From positions 5,332,001-5,396,000 of the forward strand of contig CP075497.1 in the NCBI GenBank assembly GCA_021613535.1: a stretch of 64,000 bases of DNA, written 5' to 3'. Source of the DNA: Adineta vaga (lineage: Eukaryota; Rotifera). Positions within the stretch are counted from its first letter, which is position 1. Each line of letters opens with the position of its first letter. The notes below the pieces were generated by a model. That model was not told where the DNA came from and did not search any database. It saw only the letters and a program-made list of their open reading frames with translations. Below, piece by piece: positions 29,259 through 41,071 of this stretch. The position numbers and the translations under genes were made by a program.

Positions 29259-30567
29259 ATGGTTGTAAAATGGTTAACCGCTCTAGGAATTACTGGTGTC
29301 ATTTTTGCGTTAAGTGTTCATCAGATACCGGAAGGGCATGTTGGAATATATTACAGGCAAATAAAATTGTTCTTTTATTCATTACATACTAATTATTCAT
29401 GTGTCTCTATTATTGTCTTTTTTAGAGGAGGAGCTCTCCTTACCTCGCTTACTGCACCCGGTTTTCATGTGATGACGCCATTTTTAACAAGTGTTAAAAT
29501 TGTTCAAACAACGTTACAAACCGATGAAGGTATCACTTATTGCTATATTCATTAAACTCTTCTTTTCCATTAATTTCTTTGTTTTTTTATTCAGTAAAAA
29601 ATATTCCTTGTGGTACAAGTGGTGGAACAATGATTTACTTCGAAAAAGTCGAAGTTGTCAATATATTAAATCGTGAAGCAGTTATAGAAATCGTACGAAA
29701 TTATACAGTGAATTATGATCGAACATTAATCTTTGATAAAATTCATCATGAAGTTAATCAATTTTGTTCGGTAAAAATTCGAAACGAAATAATTGTATTC
29801 TTCTACTAATGAATTCTTATAGGTACATACACTTCAAGAAGTTTATATTGATTTATTTTCAAGTATTGATGAACATTTAAAACGTACATTACAATATGAT
29901 TTAAATATATTAGCACCTGGTCTTTATGTTAGTTCAATTCGAGGTAAATTTATAAGTTTAAATTTTTTTTTCGTAGATCAAGACTGACTACAGAGAATAA
30001 CTTAGACAAATGTTAATTCTTTAGTCTTGTGAGATTAGGTATGATTGTAATGTACTGATTATTTATTTTAAGTGACAAAACCAAAGATTCCTGAAGCTAT
30101 TCGTCGTAATTATGAAACCATGGAACAAGAAAAAACTCAGTAAGTTTCTTAGATTTTATCAGATTCAATCGATTAAGAATTCTTTTCTTAGATATATGGT
30201 AACAACTGCTCATCAAAGAGTAGTTGAAAAAGAAGGTGAAACAGATCGTCATCGTGCTGTTATTGAAGCTGAAAAGATCGCTCAAGTAGCTAGAATTCAC
30301 TATGAACAAAAAATTCTTGGAAAAGAAAGTGAAAAACGTATTGCAGAAATCGAATCTGAAATGCATTTAGCACGAGAACGTTCATTAGCTGATGCTAATA
30401 AATATAAAAGTGATACAGAAGCTGAATCAAATAAATTAAAACTAACACCTGAATATCTCAAATTATCAATGTATCAATCATTAGCACGAAATACAAAAAT
30501 TTATTTTGGAAACTCAATTCCAAAGATCTTTATGACTGCAAATGAAATATTGCATGACGAAAAATAA
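29259..30567 (+). CDS. ERLIN: Erlin, ER lipid-raft SPFH-domain protein
   Basis: Six exons (29259-29356, 29426-29529, 29595-29770, 29823-29943, 30073-30139, 30192-30567) encode 313 residues. An N-terminal signal anchor ([15 protein letters not shown]) is followed by the SPFH/prohibitin domain with hallmark blocks [57 protein letters not shown] and [16 protein letters not shown] charged helical region and the conserved [12 protein letters not shown] and [13 protein letters not shown] follow. Erlins assemble in the ER membrane and direct activated IP3 receptors to ERAD through RNF170. The protein stops about 20 residues after IPKIFM, shorter than vertebrate ERLIN1/2 (about 340-348). The first intron is of the rare GC-AG class: the donor reads ACAG|GCAAAT and restores the conserved YYRGG. 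Confidence 0.96.
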
Positions 30568-30988
30568 TCTTCTTCTTCTTCTTTTTTCATAACCTGTGAT
30601 AAAATAATCTATCCATGCATTTTTTTGTTGATGTTCTGAACTATAGACATAACTTCTTTCTATATCTTTTATTTCTTATTCTAGATGTAATTTAACGTAC
30701 TCAAGAAATCAATTCAATCATAAGTAAGTACAATGAATCATCAGATGACTTTTAAAATTTCGATAAATATACGCACATGTCAGTATACAATCGATGATAA
30801 CCGGTGTGCATCGATGTTGATCTGTTATCATCTCATATTTCTTCGTATGTTCTGTTTTGCCATTTCGTTTGTCTTTAATGATGAAAGAGAGAGAGACACA
30901 CAGAAAAAAAACCAAGTTGATTATATAATCGAAATGTATGTATAAATGTTTCTTAAACATTCAAACATAAAAATAATAAAACAAAGTC
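30568..30988. other. Spacer between erlin and the PINCH gene
   Basis: AT-rich, no gene supported; two short overlapping ORFs on opposite strands (about 30718-30960) look fortuitous. Confidence 0.4.
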
Positions 30989-33593
30989 ATGGAACGAAAA
31001 CGTTTACAACATCGACGAATGAAACAACAACAACAACAACGGATTTTCAATAGTCAACAAGATTTAACTGAAGATTTGCATCTTCAACATCATCATCATC
31101 ATCAAAGTCTAACAGATATTTCATCTTCAATTGAAACTTTAAATGATCGATCAGTTTCCCAATTGATTAACGAATTTGAAACACGTACGAATCATACATC
31201 GCTCTTCCTGTACTCGAAAGCCGTTGTCAATTATGAATAATGTTATTTCCAATAAAGTAGATTCTAATAGTCGGCACATGTCTATCAGAACAATGAATAT
31301 CAAGGGTAATAGGAATAACAACGACAGTATCAACAATACCGTCTGTTCGTCAATTTCTCCTGTCATTAATGATGACAATTCAAGAGTTATAGTTGGAATA
31401 CATCGACATCAACACATCGATGACGATAAGGAACAAGAAAAAAAAGAGCAAGTAACACATCAAATATTGAATAACGATCGTCATAAACAAGATTTGCCAC
31501 TATTATCAATCTGCTCTATTGAGAATAAGAATAACAATCATCAATATCTTACACCAATGTTGACACGAAGTACAGATATTGATGAAGCAGAATTAACGTT
31601 AGGTAAACGACATGAAATTCGTTTTCATGATTTAATTATCAAAGAAGCACAATTAAATGATGCACTTGCTGATTTACTTTCAATGACGAATGATGCTGAT
31701 AAATCTTCTTCAATAAATTCATCACCATCAAGATCTATTACAAACAATCTCAAAAATAACAAAACGAATACAATCTCTGATAGTATTGATATATTAAATA
31801 ATTTATTGGAAACATTGGATGTGGATCATAAAACTTTCAATACGAATACTACTACTAATAACAATCAACAAAAGAAAGAAACAAATGATAATAATCATCC
31901 TGTTAAACCAATAAATATGTTTTGGTAGTTAGAATAGAGAGAAAATAAGAATTAAGAATTCTTTTCTTTTCTTTTCACTAAAATACATTATTTTTTTTGT
32001 TAATTCTTTTTAGTCTCATGTTGTCAGATAATATATGTGCCAATTGTCATCAGTCATTTGCGATGAATGAACAAATTGTTAATGCAGCTGGACATATTTG
32101 GCATACACATTGTTTTGTGTAAGTATTCTTTTCTTTGTTCGAGATGAAGTTGTTACTTTGATATTCTTCATCTCGAGTTAATTCAAATTTAAAAATGACC
32201 TTCATTACATCTGGATATACCAGATATATTATCAAAAAGGTCATTTGAAAAAAAAACAGATAAAAATTCATAAAATCGAATATACTGTATTTCTATTGAT
32301 AGGTGTACTCAATGTTTTCAACCATTTGAAAATGGGATTTATTTCGAAGTAAATTATTCAATAGATATGTTTTCTTTTATTGAATTTCTCGTTTTACTTT
32401 TTCAGCATGAAGATCGAAAATATTGTGAACGAGATTTTCAAATGTTATTTGCACCATGTTGTGCTGAATGTAGTAAGTTGAATTTCTAAAACATCTTCCA
32501 TTCTTTCTGTCTTATGTAAATTAGAACAAGCAATTGTTGGTCGTGTCATTCGTGCAATACAGAAATGTTTTCATCCCGACTGTTTTCGTTGTCAATCATG
32601 CCAAGTTCCATTGATTGAAATGGGCTTTTCCAAATATAATGGAAAGTATGTTTAACTATTTGTTTTTGAAGCAAAAAAAATGAATAAAATCTTGTAGAGC
32701 ACTTTGTCGAGAATGTCATACGAAAGAAAAAACAAAAGATTTAAGTTTAACTCAACATATATGTTCGAAATGCCAGTAAGATGAATAAGTAAGAATGATT
32801 TGGAATTAAATTTGATCTTTTTTTAGTCAAATTATTGAAACTAATTGTTTGAAATATAAAGATGAATATTATCATTCCTATCATTTTCAATGTACAACAT
32901 GCCAGTATGTTCTAATTATTATATATATATATGTATAGAATAATTTACTTTGAAATTTTAGAGTTCAATTAGATGAGAATGGTCGAGAAGTACGTGGTTT
33001 ATTATATTGTCTTCCATGTCATAATAAACTTGATGTACCTGTATGTGGTGCATGTCGACGTTTAATCGATGATCGAGTGATTAGTGCATTAGGAAAACAA
33101 TGGCATGTTGAGGTTCGATATTAGTTTTCAATTCTCCAAAACAAATGTGAAAATATTTTTGTTTTTCTTTATCAATTGTAGCATTTTTGTTGTGCTCGTT
33201 GTGGTCAACCATTTTATGGTAGTAAACATTTTGAAAACAAAGGTTTACCTTATTGTGAATCAGATTATCATCTTCTTTTTGGTTCATTATGTTTTATCTG
33301 TAATACTCTTCTCACTGAAGGTGGTAAGTGAAATTGAACTCAAGATTTTATCAAAAGGTTTTTTATTTTATTCTTTAGCTTATACAGCGTGCAATAAGAA
33401 ATATTGTGCTGATCATTTTGCTTGTTCATTATGTGAAAAGAAAATGAATGAAAAAAGTAAATTCTTCGATGTTGATGGTACACCTGTATGTAAACAATGT
33501 TATGGAAAATTACCTTCAAATACACGTAAATCACTTGAACAAGAACAAAAGAAAAAACAATTGTCATCTATTTTCAAACAAAGTACCGTTTAA
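30989..33593 (+). CDS. LIMS1: PINCH-type five-LIM adaptor with a long N-terminal extension
   Basis: Eleven exons (30989-31184, 31261-31924, 32014-32118, 32303-32348, 32406-32472, 32525-32645, 32698-32775, 32827-32904, 32962-33112, 33182-33323, 33379-33593) give 620 residues in consistent phases. From residue 295 the protein matches LIMS1/PINCH over all five LIM domains: [79 protein letters not shown], and the end [23 protein letters not shown] links integrin-linked kinase to RSU1 and NCK at integrin adhesions. Typical PINCH begins almost directly at LIM1, so the first 290 residues (Gln/His/Asn/Ser-rich, with two leucine-rich LD-like motifs at 197-204 and 244-251) are unusual. The apparent frame break at 31184 is resolved by a 76-nt GT-AG intron. 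It could alternatively be two genes or alternative promoters. Confidence 0.92.
32139..32246 (+). ncRNA. Structured element inside PINCH intron 3 (tandem hairpins)
   Basis: The 184-nt intron 32119-32302 contains two inverted repeats. The first is a perfect 11-bp pair, TCGAGATGAAG at 32139-32149 with CTTCATCTCGA at 32166-32176. The second is a perfect 10-bp pair, AAATGACCTT at 32193-32202 with AAGGTCATTT at 32237-32246, enclosing a 6-bp hairpin ATCTGG/CCAGAT (32209-32225). Whether it makes a stable RNA is unknown; it could be a processed small RNA, a splicing structure or a decayed transposon. Confidence 0.4.
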
Positions 33594-33597
33594 TATC

Positions 33598-34704
33598 TTA
33601 AATTTTTGTATTAACAAGATAAAAATGTCCGTAAACAAGCAAATACATAGACATATCAATTTCATCACAAAATAAACCAAGATTTAATGAAAATGTTGTT
33701 AATGACCATTCACTTTCAAATTGATTATGTCGTCCAAGAAGATAGAGACGTGAACGACGACGTAGTAATGAAAAACATCGATTTAATTTTAATGTAAATA
33801 TACGATAATGTAGAAATCGTTTTGAATGAATAGGTTTTGTTTTTATCATTAATTGTTTAACATGACGACAAATATATTGAAAAAAATCATTATCATCTAG
33901 TAAATTCCATTCATTTGCATTGTCTATATCAATTTTTAAAATATCAATACGTGTTGAAAGTGAATCTAATTGAATATAATCTGCTAATTTTCCTATTGTC
34001 ATTAAATTTGAATTATCATCAACTGCAGCTGATGCTGTTAAACCTATTTGATAAAATATCCAATTCGGTTTTATAGTTATCATTCTATCGGATGTATTTG
34101 TTTGAATTGGTTGATAATATGGATCAAATGTAAGTAAACGACAACCACTCCATTCATACAATTGATTATCAAAAGAATCATCAAGTCGATTCTTATCCAT
34201 TCCAATTGACATTATCAAACAAGAATTACGAATTATTGGATCAAGACAAAAGACATGTTCATTATTTTCAAATTGTTTCATATTTGTACATTTGAATGGT
34301 TCAAGATCTTGAGGACGAATAAATTTAGTCTGAGCTTGACACCATTTTCGACTTGATTCCGATCGTTGATCATCATTATGTGTAAATTGAATTCGAGAAT
34401 GAATAAAAGGATCGAGATAATTTGCTGGTGTTACTAGTGATGATACGGCTAATGTTGGATCAGTTATATTCATTTTTTTTATCATCAAATTTTGTAGTAG
34501 TGTTGGTGATAAAGAAACATGACGTCTTTTTGGAGATAGAAATGGTGATGAAGAACTTTGATGTGAAGAATTTTTGATAATGATCATACATGAGATCAAT
34601 GTGATGAGAAATGCAATCGATTTTAACATGAAATAATGTCTCCATTTTAGATATCGAACAAATGGTTGTACAAAATTATTAGATAAGAATCGTAGAGTCG
34701 ACAT
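33598..34704 (-). CDS. METTL24-like putative methyltransferase, single-pass membrane anchored
   Basis: Single exon, 368 residues. A basic N-terminus and one helix at residues 28-46 (SIAFLITLISCMII) predict a type II membrane (Golgi/ER) protein. The C-terminal domain shows the features of the METTL24 / Methyltransf_21 group: a WC...C block, CLIMSIGMDKNRLDDSFDNQ with the SAM-loop-like SIG, GCRLLTFDPYYQP, and IDILKIDIDNANEW, which corresponds to the family's DVLKxDIEGxEW strand. In this copy the last part reads DNANEW rather than DxExxEW. Substrate unknown. The gene is convergent with PINCH: the stop codons are separated by four bases, so the 3' untranslated regions must overlap. Confidence 0.78.
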   Translation of the reverse strand: MSTLRFLSNNFVQPFVRYLKWRHYFMLKSIAFLITLISCMIIIKNSSHQSSSSPFLSPKRRHVSLSPTLLQNLMIKKMNITDPTLAVSSLVTPANYLDPFIHSRIQFTHNDDQRSESSRKWCQAQTKFIRPQDLEPFKCTNMKQFENNEHVFCLDPIIRNSCLIMSIGMDKNRLDDSFDNQLYEWSGCRLLTFDPYYQPIQTNTSDRMITIKPNWIFYQIGLTASAAVDDNSNLMTIGKLADYIQLDSLSTRIDILKIDIDNANEWNLLDDNDFFQYICRHVKQLMIKTKPIHSKRFLHYRIFTLKLNRCFSLLRRRSRLYLLGRHNQFESEWSLTTFSLNLGLFCDEIDMSMYLLVYGHFYLVNTKI

Positions 34705-35510
34705 GGTGATGATGATGATGATGTAGAATAATAATAATAATAATAATACAAATAGATATTTTTTTCTCTTTAGTCATCTGTATATTATATATATACAGAA
34801 GAAAAGGCCAAATGCGCTGTCTATTTATTCGTGGAATGAGATAAAGAGCAAGAAAGTTTCTCGAGTTCTTTTTCTCTGTGAATAAAGATAATATGTCATT
34901 TATGTTCGCCATGTTCATGCTTGATTGCAGTAACATTCTTTTGACTAATTATAAAGAAAGCGCATAGGGATACGCTATCAGTTAGACTAATATATAATAC
35001 AATGAATAAGAAGGATCTTTTGATTATAATCATATGGATTATTAAAATGAAATTAATATTGAATCTACATGTATTTAGCAAGAATGATGAAATTTATTTT
35101 GGTTTACTTTTCAAACTTTTGTCATCACTGCAATCGAACATATTTGATTACTATGATCCACCCTTTTCTATAACATAAAATATTTTCGAGAAAAAAAGAC
35201 ATTTTTTTATGTTTATTATCTATTGTTTCTGTTTTTGAAAAATTGGGCGTATTGTTGAACTAAAACAGAATTCATTCATTGCATGAGAATCGTTTTATAG
35301 ACTCATGCGATTTCATTTTTTCTTCATTCAATGCAATTTATCGAGTGGGTTTATTATTTACATAGAACTAAATGAAAAAAAGAGAAAGAAATTTTGAAAA
35401 AATAATATTTACTTACCGTTTTGCTCTCTTACTGCTTATTTAAAAGAAACTTCATTTTACATAATTTTCGTTTCGTATTTTTTAATCACTACGTTTCAGA
35501 TCTTTTCACA
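34705..35510. other. Divergent intergenic region
   Basis: Holds the METTL24-like promoter side with (TTA/ATT)n and ATG-rich ATGATGATG runs near 34700-34745. Short minus-strand ORFs (34679-34936, 34896-35081) are low-complexity. A TTTCAG acceptor-like site lies at 35498-35499, before the next start. Confidence 0.4.
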
Positions 35511-35991
35511 ATGGTACATTCTATTCACATATGCTTTGTCTTAGCACTTCTGTGTATGATAGTTAAGACTCAATGGATAACAGAAAAAATTGTCGAAGGT
35601 ATTGTCGATCGAGATGATGACTATTGGGTTGTAAAAAGTAAGTTTCTTCATTATTTTTAATCCTGAAATTTTTAACATGTCTTTCATTTTATCAGCGAAT
35701 GGATTAGTTAATCCTCCAAAATTTCCTGCATATATTCGTTTTTATAATACACATACACGAGAAAGTGAATACGAAATCGATGTTTCAAGATCATCTCAAA
35801 TTCTTTATTATAATCAACCACCACAGATTATCTTTCTTACAACAGGTCATTATTGGTCTGAAGGCGATTCATACTACATAACATTGGATGCAGGTGTACT
35901 TTATTCGAATGAAATCGAAAATTCTACCGAATATTTAAGTCCCAAATTTTGGCAATTTCAATGCATTCGTCCAATGTACAGCCAAGAATAA
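35511..35991 (+). CDS. Small secreted protein, unknown family
   Basis: Two exons, 35511-35637 and 35696-35991, encode 140 residues. A signal peptide is clear (MVHSIHICFVLALLCMIVKTQW), followed by about 118 residues of beta-rich, aromatic sequence (YIRFYNTHTRESEYEIDV, IIFLTTGHYWSEGDSYYITL, PKFWQFQC) with one N-x-S/T site and a single mature cysteine. No membrane helix. No family recognised. It is likely secreted or resident in the secretory pathway. A poly(A) signal AATAAA is at 36042-36047. Confidence 0.65.
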
Positions 35992-36041
35992 CCTAATTCT
36001 TTCACAACTTTTCTTTTATTGAACAGTTATTTTATATTTTC

Positions 36042-36047
36042 AATAAA
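36042..36047 (+). terminator. Poly(A) signal AATAAA
   Basis: Canonical hexamer about 50 nt after the stop of the small secreted protein, and before the next ORF. Confidence 0.45.
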
Positions 36048-36090
36048 TAAATTTATTTTCCTATACACAGGCGCGCTTCTTTAAATAACT

Positions 36091-36486
36091 ATGAGAGATA
36101 CCGATAGTTTGATGATTATTAGTGATGATAATGATGATTCTTGTTTGTATATCGATGAGAATATCTTTGATTCTTGGACTAATCAACAACAAAACAAATC
36201 AACAAATACAGGCAATCCTTTTGAATTAGATTTCTTCTTCCTATCTTCTCTCAATCGTTTCCAAACACGATCATCTCAGACAATTCTTACATCTAATACA
36301 AGTCTTTTGCAGAAACGTCATCGTACAACATTTTGTCAAGCAGAATATTTTGCAACAAGAATGCAAGAAACAAATACAAATGATGATAACAAAATAAAAG
36401 AAGAGGAAGAAGAAGAACAAAGAATTGAAGTTATGAAAAAACAAAGATCACAAACTGAAAGTTTAATAATATCTTCCTCTAGTTGA
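36091..36486 (+). CDS. Acidic/Ser-rich orphan protein
   Basis: Single exon of 131 residues beginning 99 nt after the previous stop, with a CACAG acceptor-like site 20 nt upstream of the ATG. The N-terminus is acidic (SDDNDDSCLYIDENIFDSW), the middle contains LLQKRHRTTFCQAEYFATRMQE, and the C-terminus has an EEEEEE run and ends in SSSS. Probably disordered and intracellular. No family recognised; it could be a real short gene or a chance ORF, and the tight spacing and the acceptor site favour a gene. Confidence 0.45.
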   Translation: MRDTDSLMIISDDNDDSCLYIDENIFDSWTNQQQNKSTNTGNPFELDFFFLSSLNRFQTRSSQTILTSNTSLLQKRHRTTFCQAEYFATRMQETNTNDDNKIKEEEEEEQRIEVMKKQRSQTESLIISSSS

Positions 36487-38098
36487 AAATTTTCAATTTC
36501 TCTTGTTTTGTACGAATTTTCTTTTAAATATGATAAATTATTAAAATGTAGAAAATTTTCGAGATGAAATTATTGACGTCGATTTAGATAAAAGATCTTA
36601 TTAGTAACGTATTCATCGGTTTTCGAGAGAAAAATAATTAAACAAGCTCTATATTAGATATAATCGAATCATTTTCGAAACAAAACTTTCATGACATCTT
36701 ATCATTATGATAGATGAAAGAGTTTTCTAAAATTCGAATAAATTATCTCACGAAGATGTGTTTTATCTCCATGTATTTGATGTAAAATAGAATAAAATTT
36801 GAAAAACTACAACTGCTGGTATAACGATATAAAAAAGGATATGTATTAGTATTTGTCATAATCTTTCCTGACCAAATATCTATACTAAAGCTAAAAAAAC
36901 TACAATCAAATTTAAATAAATAACCATAGCTTTAGTTGAAATACAATAAGATTGACAAAGACTTACAAATTGGCCGCGTATGCAAACACTTTGAAGATTA
37001 TTAAAGCTCGACAATGATTCTGACCTCCAGAACCGGACTAAAAGTGTCATGAACACTATGCATAAAAAAACATTTTTTCCTTGGCAAAAATGCATCAAGC
37101 TATTGAATTTCGCATAACTTTTGACATTGTTTTCCATCAATATTGCATGAGATAAGATTATATGTTTAGTATCATCGTATCTCGTACTGTCTCATATTAA
37201 AACAATTTTCATCGAAATATTCTGCAATTCTAACTTATATGGAACATGAGTCGAGAAAACAATATATCAATTCAAATGATTGATATTTTCTCCACATCAG
37301 CAATGTATATATCTTGACTATTTTCTTTCGTCTTTGTAACTGATTGAATAATTTTGATATTTTGAAATTGATAATGAGTGTCTCAGAAAGAAATCGATAC
37401 TAACATAACTTTGATTTTCGTCGAAACGAAAAGTAACAATCGCTCCACCATTCTTCCGTATCTTTCACTTTTAATAAAACGCATTTTAAGATGAAGATGT
37501 GCAATGCAAAAATAGAGCCATTCATCGAGGATAACCAATTAGTATATATATTACCATACAGATGATCTATACTGCTCTGGTGTTCGTGAAAAGCGTAGAC
37601 CGAATTAAATTGTATGAAAATCAAAAAGTCCAATCTCAACAATCTCACGCGACGATACTAGCGATGTCAAAACTCGCCTATAATTGGTCGAAACATCATC
37701 CGGTATTGGAGTTCGGTTCAGTATGTATGTATGTATGTTGATGTTGTATCCAATGCCATGTGATGTGACTTCTTCCATTCCATTCTGTTTCTGAAAAACT
37801 CATCTAGAAAAAAAAGTAGTCAGAAATATTAAACTGAAAAAAAATATTCTTTTTATTACTTCTTCCTTCTACTCTTTTGTTTAGATCATTTTAAAGTCAT
37901 GCAACAAAAACAGTAGTGTCGTTATTCACTTCAAATCTTTTCTCTCTTCATTTCATTCCATTATTCTTTGTTCTCATATAAATATTAAAAAACAACATTT
38001 ACTTTTCTACTTTTATTTCACATATTCATCTCTAGAAAAGTAAGCAACGATGTTTACAAACCAAATCATAACTATTTCACATCCTTTGCACATAGATT
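36487..38098. other. Intergenic region upstream of SMIM14
   Basis: AT-rich. Minus-strand ORFs at 36880-37140 and 37400-37648 have no protein-like features I trust. A (ATGT)n run lies at 37722-37738. No RNA gene seen. Confidence 0.4.
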
Positions 38099-38640
38099 AT
38101 GGATGGCGCTGGTGGTAATCCAAATGTTGGCGGTGATGGTTTTGATCCGTGTGAATGCATTGTAAGATTCGTTTTTCTTCATTTATATATGTAGATATAT
38201 TCACTCTCTTTTACACACATTAGAATATGTTTCAAATGAATCATGAACATGCCATGAATCGTTTGACTAATATGCTTCGCAATGCACAAACAACATGTAC
38301 TGATACGGAATGTTTCACTAGTCCGAGTAAGAATGAAACATTAATTTTAATTTAAAATGTAACTTAAAAACCCTTTAGTGCCCGGTCAACAAAATACCGG
38401 TGGTGGTGGTGGCGATACTGGAATGACGAATATGTATTTAATGATAGCCTTATGGCTTGCTATCGCGTTTTTACTTTTCATCTTTCGTCCTCGTACAATG
38501 CGTAACAATCGTGAACAAATTGGCAAATCAAATAATCAAGTAAATCGAAATTTTAAAAATTCCATTATTTTTATAATTCTTCATTAAAGGATCCACGTCC
38601 TGACAATCATCAAGATCCACCAGGACCTGAAGTACATTGA
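38099..38640 (+). CDS. SMIM14: Small integral membrane protein 14
   Basis: Four exons (38099-38161, 38224-38326, 38379-38539, 38590-38640) encode 125 residues. The family signature GFDPCECI followed by NHEHAMNRLTNMLRNAQTTCTDTEC is unmistakable. One membrane helix lies near residues 75-92 (MYLMIALWLAIAFLLFIFRP), followed by a basic, proline-containing tail with QDPPGPE matching the vertebrate QDPPAPP end. A glycine-rich insert (TGGGGGDTG) precedes the helix. Vertebrate SMIM14 is an ER membrane protein of poorly defined function. The start codon follows a CATAG acceptor by three bases. Confidence 0.95.
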
Positions 38641-40255
38641 ATAAGCAAAGATAAACAAATATATATATATCACATATGATCTTTTACATAATTAATTATT
38701 TAATGAAAAAATCCCATATAGTTTTGTTGTTCTTTGCTCATTTTACAATCATCAACATTATTGTTGATGTTTGTTTTTGCCTATTATCAACTTTAAAATC
38801 AAATCTTCATTATGTTTTCCTGTAAAACATTGTGCCACAGAGCCATTGAATGACTTTTTCTCTATAGTTCTGTATATGTGTGTATTGAATAATCAAGCGA
38901 TAAAAAAAGAATTTTCGAATCGATAACTCGCTTTTTGTCTCCTACTCATTTATGTATCTATCCTATCTTTTATGCAGTTATCGGTTTATCTCATTTTTAT
39001 ATATATGAACAGTGGGTTGTATGTAAAAATTCAGCAACGATCATGTTTTTTTTTGTTCTTGTTTCAATTAAATAAATCATCATCATTGAATATTTATCTC
39101 TTGACGAATGAGAACAATCAATTTTCAAAGTCAAAGATTGACATATGATGGTATTATCGATTTTGCGTAATCACTAGATCCATTATCGAGTATTTCCAAC
39201 AATGATGCAGATGCTTATACATATATATGTATATGTATATGAATGTATTTCCTAATATAGAACTATACGTATGCCGTCGGTTGTCCTTGCTAGTAGGTTT
39301 CCTTCAATACAGATGTGCAAGAGAATGAATAATGCATCTATCTTCTTTTTCTTTCAGGCAGATCATCGGCAAGAAACAGAAGAAGAAGAAGATGATGATA
39401 AAGAACGAACAGTTTTTTTCTCTCGATATTCTTCTTTCTTCTACTTATTATTTTGTTGTTTTCCCATTGGTATAACTAAAAAAGGCATAGATATATTCTC
39501 ATCGGTTTTTCTTCTCGTCAATATTTGTTGTATATTACCATTTGTCTTCGTACTACGCAAAAAGAAAATAAGGACAGTTAGAGACGAAGGTTGCCAAGTG
39601 TCGCCGATTATTTCATAGAAAAAAAAACGATATAGAACTTCTCTTTTTCATTTGTTCTTTGTTATCACTTAAAGCTATTTGAAAGTATACTTTCATCGTC
39701 CAGATCAAGGCTTTCGTATCAACATATATTAGAATTATTATTATTAATAACGAATTTCGGTAAGTCTTAATCTCTACTTAGTTTAAAAAAGAAACATGTG
39801 AACTTTAAACAAGAATGACATTTAGTACTATCAATAGTTTTAACTTGTTGAAATTTATCAGAGAAGTGTAAAACTTTATCAAGTGTTCGAATTGATCGTA
39901 CGAAAATTCAACATAATTTTTATATTCCTTGAGTAAATATCTTCTCGAAAAATAAAAAAAAATAAAACAGACTGTTCTTCGTCTTCTCCTTATCAGATGA
40001 GTCAAAACTCATAATTTACTTAGATATGATACAAATTAACCGTGTCATTCTTCCTTTCCTTATATTAGATTTATAACATATAGAAGAAATGTGAGTTTCA
40101 ATAAACGAACAGAATGAGAAGAAATCGATTTTACCTATGCTGGTTTCAAATTTCATTACATAGATGAAGTGTATACCTGCATGATCTGATACTTTGATTG
40201 AAATGGATTTCATATAAATATATATATTGCACTTTTAGTTTGAATACAAACGATA
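38641..40255. other. Intergenic region with one doubtful ORF
   Basis: AT-rich 3' flank of SMIM14, then a weak candidate ORF at 39271-39618 (listed separately). The ORFs at 39805-40005 and 40016-40213 (-) are not convincing. Confidence 0.35.
39271..39618 (+). CDS. Doubtful small membrane protein
   Basis: A 115-codon ORF. The part after a good acceptor (TTTCTTTCAG ending at 39358) is acidic (ETEEEEDDDKE) and then carries two hydrophobic stretches (FFYLLFCCFPIGI, VFLLVNICCILPFVFVL) before a basic RKKKIR. This could be a short membrane protein whose first exon I cannot place, or chance. No family recognised. Confidence 0.22.
   Translation: MPSVVLASRFPSIQMCKRMNNASIFFFFQADHRQETEEEEDDDKERTVFFSRYSSFFYLLFCCFPIGITKKGIDIFSSVFLLVNICCILPFVFVLRKKKIRTVRDEGCQVSPIIS

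Positions 40256-41071
<816 letters not shown>

Noticed and set aside
31176-31260. Frameshift in the PINCH N-terminal region
   Set aside because: A 76-nt GT-AG intron (31185-31260) joins the two frames and makes all eleven exons sum to a multiple of three.
36880-37648. Two minus-strand ORFs upstream of SMIM14
   Set aside because: Short, no domain, no convincing flanking splice sites; expected by chance in AT-rich DNA.
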